The position numbers and the translations under genes were made by a program. Below, one piece after another: positions 57,594 to 64,000 of a stretch of DNA of 64,000 bases. Under the pieces are notes generated by a model, which did no database searches, was not told the DNA's origin, and saw nothing but the letters and a program-made list of their open reading frames with translations. The number at the start of each line of letters is the position of its first letter. Within the stretch, counting starts at the first letter, position 1. Source of the DNA: CAWGXZ01 sp963826695 (GTDB lineage Bacteria; Pseudomonadota; Gammaproteobacteria; Burkholderiales; Burkholderiaceae_C); NCBI GenBank assembly GCA_963826695.1, contig CAWGXZ010000004.1, positions 682,001-746,000 on the forward strand, read 5' to 3'.

Positions 57594-58966
57594 ATGATCC
57601 TGAGCGCCGACCCGACAACCCTTTCCGCACGCCCGGCCGTTGTGGCTGCCGAGCGTGGAGCGCTCCACCAGATCGTTGTCGTCGGCGGCGGTGCCGCCGG
57701 CCTCGAACTCGCGACGATGCTGGGCAACCGGCTCGGCAAGCGCAAGCGCGCGGCGATCACCCTGATCGACCGCACGCGCACGCACATCTGGAAGCCGAAG
57801 CTGCACGAGATCGCCGCGGGCAGCATGGACATGAATGTCCACTCGGTCGATTACCTGGCGCAGGCGCACTGGCACCATTTTTCGTATCGCATCGGCGAAA
57901 TGACATCGATCGATCGCCGTCGCAAGGAGGTGAGCGTTGCCGCCTTCGTCGATGCGGAAGGGCGCGAGGTCACGCCGGCGCGCAGCTTCCGCTACGACAC
58001 GCTGGTGATATCGGTCGGCAGCCAGAGCAACGATTTCGGCACGCCCGGCGTGTCCGAATTTGCCATGAAGCTCGAGACACCGGCCGACGCCGAGCGCTTC
58101 AACCACCGGCTGGTCAATGCCTGCATCCGGGCGCATGCGCAGACCGGCCTTATCGAGCCCGAGCAACTGCATGTGGCGATCATCGGCGCGGGTGCCACCG
58201 GGGTGGAGCTCGCCGCCGAGTTGCACCGCACCACCCGCGAGGTGGTCGCCTTCGGGCTCGACCGCATCGACCCCGACCGGGACATCCGCCTCAACCTGAT
58301 CGAAGCTGCCGACCGGGTGCTGCCAGCACTTCCGGAGCGGCTTTCCAAGGCCACGCACGACCTGCTGACGCGGCTGGGTGTGCATGTGCACACCTCGGCA
58401 CGGGTCTCGGAAATCCTGGATGGGGGGTCCGTCTGGCCGACGGTCGCACCATCGGTGCAGCGTTGGTGGTCTGGGCGGCGGGTGTCAAGGCGCCCGAGTT
58501 CCTCAGCCGGCTCGACGGCCTCGAAACCAACCGCATCAACCAGCTCGTCGTGCGCCCGACGCTGCAGACCACGCTCGACGACGACATTTACGCCATTGGC
58601 GACTGTGCTGCGTGTGCCTGGCCGGAGGTCGGTGGCTGGGTACCGCCGCGCGCCCAGGCGGCGCATCAGCAGGCGTCGCACATGGTGGGCCAGTTCAAGC
58701 GGCTGCTTGCCGGCGAAACGCTGAAGCCTTTCCGTTACCGTGACTTCGGCTCGCTGGTCTCGCTGGGGGAATTCAGCACCGTCGGCAACATGATGGGCGG
58801 GCTGGTCGGCGGCAACCTGATGATCGAAGGCTATTTCGCCCGCATGATGTATCTCTCGCTCTACAAGATGCATGAGCTGGCGCTGCACGGATTCCCCAAG
58901 GTGGCGCTGGACACGCTGGCCCGCCTGATCACCCGCCGCACCGAACCGCACGTCAAGTTGCATTGA
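57594..58966 (+). CDS. ndh: NADH dehydrogenase type II, with an apparent frameshift in a G-run near 58422
   Basis: Single-subunit, non-proton-pumping NADH:quinone oxidoreductase on the inner membrane. FAD-binding VVVGGGAAGLELA lies near residue 30 and the NADH-binding VAIIGAGATGVELAAEL near 194. The first frame runs to about 58425 and reads EILDGGSVWPTVA. The expected GVRLADGRTIGAALVVWAAG continues only if seven G's rather than six are present at 58422-58427, after which the C-terminal half (IYAIGDCAA, the membrane-associated C-terminus) is intact to 58966. Full length would be about 457 residues. Probable base-calling error in a homopolymer, otherwise a pseudogene. Confidence 0.85.
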
Positions 58967-59012
58967 CACGGCCCGGCATCTGCGCTCCCGGCTACTTCCG
59001 AAAGGTTTCCGA

Positions 59013-60740
59013 ATGACGACGACTGAAAACGATCTGATCACCTGGCCGCCGAAGTGGTTCACGATGCCACCCGAGCTGAACCAGCTGTTTGCCGCTGCCA
59101 CGCAGGCCGGCGAAGGCGAGGCCGGGGCAGGCAGTGCCGCTGCGAACCCCGCGCTGAATGCCATCACCGCGCCTTGGGCCGACTTTGCGCGCAACGTCAC
59201 CGAGTTCCAGCAGAGCTACCTGAAGCAGATTACCGCCCTTTGGCAAAGCGCCCTGCCGGGCGCTGGCGAGCCGGTCGAGGACAAGCGCTTTGCCGCCGAG
59301 CAGTGGAAGGCCGATCCGCGCTTCGACATGGTGTCGAGGAGCTACCTGGCCTACTCGAACATGCTGCACCAGGCGGTCGAGGCGCTGCCGCTCGACGAGA
59401 AAGGCAAGGGTCAGTGGTCCTTTGCGTTGCGCCACATGACCGACGCGCTCAGCCCGGCCAACTTTCTGACGAGCAATCCGGAAGCCATGCAGCTGGTCGT
59501 CGAGACCGGCGGCAAGAGCCTGGTCGACGGCATGGGACTGCTGTTCCAGGATTTGCTCAAGGGACGCATTTCGATGACCGACGAGTCGGCGTTCGAGCTG
59601 GGCCGCAACGTGGGCACCACCCAGGGTGTGGTGGTCTACGAGAACCCGCTGATGCAGCTGATCCGGTACACGCCGCTGACGCCCAAGGTGCACCAGCGGC
59701 CGCTGCTGGTGGTGCCGCCGTGTATCAACAAGTACTACATCCTCGATCTGCAGCCCGAGAATTCGCTGGTGCGTTATGCGCTCGAACAGGGCAATACCGT
59801 GTTTCTCATCTCCTGGCACAGCGCCAAGCCGGAGACGGCGCAGCTGGGTTGGGACGACTACCTGCAGCAGGGTGTCATGCAGGCGCTCGACGTGGCGCTC
59901 GAGGTCTCCGGGGCCGACAAGGCGAATGCCCTGGGGTTCTGCCTCGGTGGCGCCTTGCTGTCGTGCGCCCATGCGGTCGAGAAGACGCAGGGCAAGGATC
60001 GGCTTGCCAGCCTGACCCTGCTGACGACCATGCTCGACTACACCGATACCGGCGAGCTGGGGATGCTCGTGACCGAGCAGTCCGTGGCATCGCGCGAGGC
60101 GACGATCGGCAAGGGCGGCGTCCTGAAGGGATCGGACCTGGCGTTGACCTTCGCGGCGTTGCGCGCCAACGATCTCATCTGGCCGTACGTCGTGAACAGC
60201 TATCTGAAGGGCAAGGCGCCACCGGCCTTCGACCTGCTGTACTGGAACTCGGACGCCACCAACCTGCCGGGGCCGATGTACTGCTGGTACCTGCGCAACA
60301 CCTACCTCGAAAACAACCTGCGCAAGCCAGGCGGGACGACGCAGTGCGGCGTCCCGATCGACCTCAAGGTGATCGATACCCCGGCCTTCGTGTACGCCTC
60401 GCGCGAGGACCACATCGTTCCGTGGCAGACGGCCTACGAAAGCCAACGCGTCCTCGGCGGCAAGACCACCTTCGTGCTCGGCGCCAGCGGACACATCGCG
60501 GGCGTGATCAACCCGCCGGCGAAGAAGAAACGCAATTACTGGACCGGCGGCGACACCGACGTCGAGTCCGAAGCGTGGCTCGATGGTGCGACCAGCGTCG
60601 CTGGCAGCTGGTGGCCGGCCTGGGCCGAATGGCTTCGCCAGTACGGCGGGCCGCAGGTGGCGCCGCCGGACATGAACCATCCGAAGTACCAGCCGATCGA
60701 GCCGGCACCAGGGCGCTATGTGAAAGAGAAGGCCGTCTGA
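59013..60740 (+). CDS. phaC: Class I poly(3-hydroxyalkanoate) polymerase
   Basis: Polymerises (R)-3-hydroxyacyl-CoA, mainly 3-hydroxybutyryl-CoA, into PHA granules. The 575-residue length is typical of class I. The lipase-box-like GFCLGGALL has catalytic Cys310; the catalytic Asp is in YASREDHIVPWQT and the His in LGASGHIAGVINPP. LVVPPCINKYYILDLQPENSL is the conserved PhaC core block. AAAGG-type ribosome-binding site before ATG 59013. It leads phaB and a phasin-like gene; no phaA is in the window. Confidence 0.96.
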   Translation: MTTTENDLITWPPKWFTMPPELNQLFAAATQAGEGEAGAGSAAANPALNAITAPWADFARNVTEFQQSYLKQITALWQSALPGAGEPVEDKRFAAEQWKADPRFDMVSRSYLAYSNMLHQAVEALPLDEKGKGQWSFALRHMTDALSPANFLTSNPEAMQLVVETGGKSLVDGMGLLFQDLLKGRISMTDESAFELGRNVGTTQGVVVYENPLMQLIRYTPLTPKVHQRPLLVVPPCINKYYILDLQPENSLVRYALEQGNTVFLISWHSAKPETAQLGWDDYLQQGVMQALDVALEVSGADKANALGFCLGGALLSCAHAVEKTQGKDRLASLTLLTTMLDYTDTGELGMLVTEQSVASREATIGKGGVLKGSDLALTFAALRANDLIWPYVVNSYLKGKAPPAFDLLYWNSDATNLPGPMYCWYLRNTYLENNLRKPGGTTQCGVPIDLKVIDTPAFVYASREDHIVPWQTAYESQRVLGGKTTFVLGASGHIAGVINPPAKKKRNYWTGGDTDVESEAWLDGATSVAGSWWPAWAEWLRQYGGPQVAPPDMNHPKYQPIEPAPGRYVKEKAV

Positions 60741-60805
60741 ACGGCAGGGGCGGGTGCGGTGGGCAATCGATCGCATCCGGGTTTTTCGTCAAAGGGAGAT
60801 GAGCA

Positions 60806-61552
60806 ATGACAGAGCAACGTGTGGTGTTGGTGACGGGCGGCATGGGTGGCCTGGGTGAAACGATCTGCGTCAAGATGGCCGACAAGGGCTATCGCGTGGT
60901 GGCGACCTATTCACCCGGGAACAAGACGCACGGCGAATGGACCGCCGACATGAAGAGCAAGGGCTACGACATCGCTGCGGTGCCCTGCGACGTGACCGAT
61001 TTCGATTCGTGCGCGCAGGCCGTGTCGCAGGTGCGCAGTTCGGTGGGGGAGGTCGACATCCTGGTCAACAACGCCGGCATCACGCGCGACATGACCTTCA
61101 AGAAGATGGACAAGGCCGCCTGGGATGCCGTTATGCGCACCAACCTGGACAGCCTGTTCAACATGACCAAGCAGGTTGCCGATGGGATGGTCGAGCGTGC
61201 CTGGGGCCGCATCATCAACGTGTCTTCGGTCAACGGCTCGAAGGGCGCTTTCGGGCAGGTCAACTACTCCGCTGCCAAGGCCGGCGTTCACGGCTTCACC
61301 AAGGCGCTCGCGCTGGAAGTTGCCCGCAAAAACGTCACGGTCAACACCATCTCGCCGGGCTACATCGGCACCAAGATGGTGACGGCGATTCCGGCGGATG
61401 TGCTCAACTCGAAGATCATTCCGCAGATTCCGATCGGCCGTCTCGGCAAGCCGGACGAAATCGGCGGCTTGATCGTCTATCTGGCTTCCGAAGAAGCGGC
61501 GTTCGTGACCGGCGCCAATATCGCCATCAACGGCGGCCAGCACATGCAGTAA
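60806..61552 (+). CDS. phaB: Acetoacetyl-CoA reductase
   Basis: NADPH-dependent short-chain dehydrogenase that makes (R)-3-hydroxybutyryl-CoA. It has 248 residues. The cofactor loop is TGGMGGLGETIC, then DILVNNAGITRDMTF, the catalytic Ser in NVSSVNGSKGAFGQ (Ser140/141), Tyr154 and Lys158 in YSAAKAG. The SVNGSKGAFGQVNYS block is diagnostic of PhaB. 65 bases after phaC, with GGGAG before the ATG. Confidence 0.96.
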   Translation: MTEQRVVLVTGGMGGLGETICVKMADKGYRVVATYSPGNKTHGEWTADMKSKGYDIAAVPCDVTDFDSCAQAVSQVRSSVGEVDILVNNAGITRDMTFKKMDKAAWDAVMRTNLDSLFNMTKQVADGMVERAWGRIINVSSVNGSKGAFGQVNYSAAKAGVHGFTKALALEVARKNVTVNTISPGYIGTKMVTAIPADVLNSKIIPQIPIGRLGKPDEIGGLIVYLASEEAAFVTGANIAINGGQHMQ

Positions 61553-61620
61553 GGCCCGCGACAGGCGCTGCGGCGCCTGTGCGGAGAATGACGCTGAACG
61601 ACTTGCACAGGAGAAACATG

Positions 61621-62367
61621 ATGAAGACTGGCATCGATACCGAAGCCCTGGTGACCCAGTTCGCCGAAGCCAGCGCCAAACAGGGCGACGTGTTGCGCAA
61701 GGCGGTCGGCGACGCGACCTTGCGCGCCCTGCAGGGCCGCGAGATGACGCTGCAGAACATCCGCGGTGTCCTGAAGACGATCACCCAGGCGGCGTCGGCC
61801 GGTCTGGCGAAGAACAATGCGCCGGGGCTCGACGTCGAAGCGTTGCTGAGCAAGGCGCTCGCGGGAATGGACGGCGCACTGCTCAAGGCGGTCGAAGCCA
61901 ACCGCAAGGCGCTGCAGCAGTTCGTCGACCGCGGCGTCAACCTGCAGGAAGGCCCCCTCAAGGAGGCGGTCGGCAACCTCGAGAAGATGGAGGAGATGTT
62001 CTTCTCGACCGTTCGCAAGGCTGCCCAGACGGGGGGTGCACCGCTGCAAGGTCCCTGGGAAAGTGTCCTGACCGCCATGAAGCTGAATGGCACCCAGACC
62101 GGCGCACAGGCCAGCCAGGCCGTCGAGAAACTGACCTCGCAGACCCAGGCTGCACTGCGCGCCAACCGGGCGACCGCGATGCGGACCGCCGAGGTCATGA
62201 TGAACAGCTACTCGACTCTGGTGAGCGGCATCCTGATCGGCATGTCCGAAGCGCTGCAGCAACCCAAGGCAGAAAGCCCGGATGCGCCAGCCGAAACCAG
62301 CGGCGAAAGCGCTGCACCGGCGGCGTCGGGCCCGCGCTCGCGCGGAGCTGCCAGCAAGGGCAGCTGA
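61621..62367 (+). CDS. Phasin-like PHA-granule-associated protein candidate
   Basis: A 248-residue, almost entirely helical protein, rich in Ala, Lys, Glu and Gln, without cysteines, ending in an Ala/Ser/Pro-rich tail, much like phasins. Helices with coiled-coil character cover residues about 10-140 and 150-215. I cannot place it in a named phasin family, but its position after phaB supports a granule-surface role. ATG 61621 has AGGAG 7 bases upstream; ATG 61618 is too close. A hairpin follows the stop. Confidence 0.65.
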   Translation: MKTGIDTEALVTQFAEASAKQGDVLRKAVGDATLRALQGREMTLQNIRGVLKTITQAASAGLAKNNAPGLDVEALLSKALAGMDGALLKAVEANRKALQQFVDRGVNLQEGPLKEAVGNLEKMEEMFFSTVRKAAQTGGAPLQGPWESVLTAMKLNGTQTGAQASQAVEKLTSQTQAALRANRATAMRTAEVMMNSYSTLVSGILIGMSEALQQPKAESPDAPAETSGESAAPAASGPRSRGAASKGS

Positions 62368-62381
62368 CCGGCAGCTGCCGA

Positions 62382-62400
62382 CCCGCCGCCAAGCGGCGGG
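62382..62400. terminator. Hairpin between convergent genes
   Basis: CCCGCCGC and GCGGCGGG form an 8-bp stem with loop CAA between the phasin-like stop and the transglutaminase-like stop. No U-tract, so it is terminator-like only. Confidence 0.5.
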
Positions 62401-62401
62401 G

Positions 62402-63208
62402 TCAGCGAACCTCGTCGGTGATGACCTTGAACCCGGTCAGCAGGTTCGCGCCGAACGTGTTGGTCAGCGCCACGTCGGTGGCATCCCGGCCTCGCGCCAT
62501 CAGCACGCGGCCGATCCGCGGAATGCGGTTGCGTGGATCGCAGGTGTACCAGCGGTCACCGAGGTAGGCCTCGAACCAGCCGGCGAAATCCATCGGCGCC
62601 GGCAGCGGCGTGACCCCGATGTCGCCAAGGTAGCCGGTGCAATAGCGTGCCGGTATGTTCATCGCCCGACACAGCGCGACGCCGAGATGCGCGTAGTCCC
62701 GGCAGACGCCGTTGCCCTCCCGGTAGGCGTCCATGGCGGTTTTGGTCGGGCGGCCGTATTGATAGCCGAAGGCGATGTGCCGATGGACGAACTCGTTGAT
62801 CGCCTGCAGCCGTGCCCAGCCCGGTGCGATCGGCCCGAACAGCTGCCACGCGGTGTTCGACAGCAGGTCGGTCTCGCAGTAGCGGCTGCCGAGCAGATAG
62901 ACCAGCGTTTCGGGGGGTAGTTCGTCCACCGGGTGCTGCCGGGCGTCGGGGGCGACGAGATCGGGTTCGCCGCTGTCTTCGACCAGCGCGCTGGTGCGGA
63001 TCGTCAGCTCGCCGGGCGGTGCGACGAGCCGACCGCACTGGTTGCCGAACTGGTCGCGGTAGTAGGTGATCTCGACGGGCGGGTCGGTGACGAGGTGGTC
63101 CACCTCGATCAGGTTGGGTGCAAGGTCATCGTGGATGCGCAGCATCACGATCATCGGTGTCGGTTGACCGAACTGATGCTTGATTTCGAAGCCGACGCGG
63201 ATCTTCAT
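62402..63208 (-). CDS. Transglutaminase-like superfamily protein
   Basis: A 268-residue transglutaminase-like cysteine peptidase-fold protein. An N-terminal beta-rich domain (residues 1-110) is followed by the catalytic core with Cys169 in GNGVCRDYAHLGVALCR and Asp224 in RWYTCDPRN. The position of the usual catalytic His (…MDFHAWF in many relatives) reads MDFAGWF here (Ala209). Such proteins may be peptidases, amidases or inactive scaffolds. AAGGAGA precedes ATG 63208. Divergence from the N-formylglutamate gene is not the case; both are on the minus strand. Confidence 0.85.
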   Translation of the reverse strand: MKIRVGFEIKHQFGQPTPMIVMLRIHDDLAPNLIEVDHLVTDPPVEITYYRDQFGNQCGRLVAPPGELTIRTSALVEDSGEPDLVAPDARQHPVDELPPETLVYLLGSRYCETDLLSNTAWQLFGPIAPGWARLQAINEFVHRHIAFGYQYGRPTKTAMDAYREGNGVCRDYAHLGVALCRAMNIPARYCTGYLGDIGVTPLPAPMDFAGWFEAYLGDRWYTCDPRNRIPRIGRVLMARGRDATDVALTNTFGANLLTGFKVITDEVR

Positions 63209-63262
63209 TTCTCTCCTTTGCACGGGAGTGCCCAGCGCCCCAGACGTCAGCCGCTCCCGTCG

Positions 63263-63997
63263 CTATTCTTGCAGAGCCTGATGCAATGATCGGGCCAGGT
63301 CGAGCGCCAGCTGATCGGCGGCGGCACCGCGCTGTTGCAGCAGCGCCTGGTTCACCTCGAGTTCGATGCCGACATAGGCCGACTCGGCGTGCCGGCGGCG
63401 CAGGCTTCGCGCCAGGCCGTCGGAATCACCCAGATAGGGATAGTTGCGACGCAGCCGCAGGTCAGGCCGCAGCAGCTTCAGCTGCGCCAGCCAGCGACCG
63501 GCCAGCGCGGCCTCGGCAGCACGTTTCGGGTCGTAGAGCAGACCGATGTCGGCCGTTCGCACCTGCGCACCGAGCACCGGCGTGAAGCTGTGCGATGCGA
63601 TGTGCACCGTCGGCTGGCCGCGCTGGACGGCGGCAGCAACCGTTTGGCTGACGCGCTCCCAGTGCGGGCGGTAATGCGCCTCCAGGATCCGGGCGCGCTC
63701 GTCGGCGGGCAGGTCGTTCGTCACCTCGGAATGCAGTGTCGGATTGCGCAGCGAACGGTTGAGATCGACCAGCAGCCGGGTCACCGTGGCGGCGATCAGC
63801 GGTGCAGCAAGCTCGGCGGCAAGGATGCGGGCGACGCGCAGCGCGCCGATGTCCCAGCCGCGGTGCGTACGCAGCAAGGCGGTGTGCGGTGCGAACAACG
63901 CCTGGTAGGCGGTGGGCACGCGACGGCCGCCGTGCTCGCAGGTGATCAGCAGGAACGGGGCGCCAGAGCCCTGCAGCCGGAGATCGTCGCTGGCCAT
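63263..63997 (-). CDS. N-formylglutamate amidohydrolase family protein
   Basis: A 244-residue zinc-dependent amidohydrolase-like protein of the HutG/N-formylglutamate deformylase family. It has the opening FLLITCEHGGRRVP, THRGWDIGALRVA, VTRLLVDLNRSLRNP and VHIASHSFTPVL, which carry the metal-binding His, Glu and Asp residues. Members hydrolyse N-formylglutamate or other N-acyl amino acids; no hut gene is adjacent here. ATG 63997 is three bases from the window edge, so a longer start cannot be excluded. It is upstream of the transglutaminase-like gene, 54 bases apart. Confidence 0.88.
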   Translation of the reverse strand: MASDDLRLQGSGAPFLLITCEHGGRRVPTAYQALFAPHTALLRTHRGWDIGALRVARILAAELAAPLIAATVTRLLVDLNRSLRNPTLHSEVTNDLPADERARILEAHYRPHWERVSQTVAAAVQRGQPTVHIASHSFTPVLGAQVRTADIGLLYDPKRAAEAALAGRWLAQLKLLRPDLRLRRNYPYLGDSDGLARSLRRRHAESAYVGIELEVNQALLQQRGAAADQLALDLARSLHQALQE

Positions 63998-64000
63998 GAT

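Overview
The window is high-GC chromosomal DNA with dense, operon-like gene packing, and it looks like a betaproteobacterium of the order Burkholderiales. The main reasons are six orphan tripartite-tricarboxylate-type substrate-binding proteins (Bug/TctC family), a complete malonate decarboxylase cluster, a polyhydroxyalkanoate locus, and a GlgE-type glycogen/trehalose operon. No rRNA, CRISPR array, phage or transposase gene was seen. One tRNA (Thr, anticodon CGT) is present.

Layout. Bases 1-1274 hold the 3' part of glmM, followed by a 173-bp palindromic repeat. From 1495 to 18907 everything is on the minus strand: a VanZ-like membrane protein, tRNA-Thr, fbp, pepN (with an apparent frameshift), prfB (with its programmed +1 frameshift), an alpha/beta hydrolase, and the alpha-glucan operon read as glgB, glgE, treS-maltokinase fusion, a small mechanosensitive-channel-like protein and glgX. 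A small unknown gene precedes glgB. Bases 19064-24440 (plus strand) carry a DUF3422 protein, an exported msrB/msrA pair, an aldo/keto reductase, ybaK, plsY and a RidA-like gene, mostly with overlapping stop and start codons. Bases 24561-27058 (minus) hold an rnm/yciV-like PHP gene, an EamA transporter and a yciO-like gene.

Bases 27130-34533 form an accessory island. It starts with a Bug protein, a decayed hsdM fragment and a second copy of the 173-bp repeat. Then comes a bidirectional five-gene cluster: an ATP-grasp ligase, a methyltransferase and a class III aminotransferase on the minus strand, and a haem-oxygenase-like diiron oxidase candidate plus a PrmC-like methyltransferase on the plus strand. 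It resembles a small-molecule biosynthesis locus, and I do not recognise a characterised equivalent.

Bases 34588-49261 are a carboxylate-catabolism region. A GntR/FCD regulator sits divergent to a Bug gene and mdcA-C-D-E-G-B-H (malonate decarboxylase). A GntR/UTRA-type regulator follows, with Bug, a PDC-hydrolase-like amidohydrolase and another Bug. Last is a LysR regulator divergent to a Bug gene and a maleate-isomerase-like gene, with a striking palindromic operator between them. None of the Bug genes has tctA/tctB membrane partners here.

Bases 49330-64000 carry an SRAP (YedK-like) gene, a large EF-hand membrane protein of unknown role, another Bug, a YihY-family protein converging on trxC across a short hairpin that supplies both stop codons, maeB, ndh (apparent frameshift in a G-run), phaC, phaB, a phasin-like gene, a transglutaminase-like protein and an N-formylglutamate amidohydrolase-like gene.

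Two core genes (pepN, ndh) carry single-base frameshifts in short homopolymers and a third gene (the GntR regulator at 42880) may carry one in a CT repeat. Base-calling errors are a real possibility, and reads would settle it.
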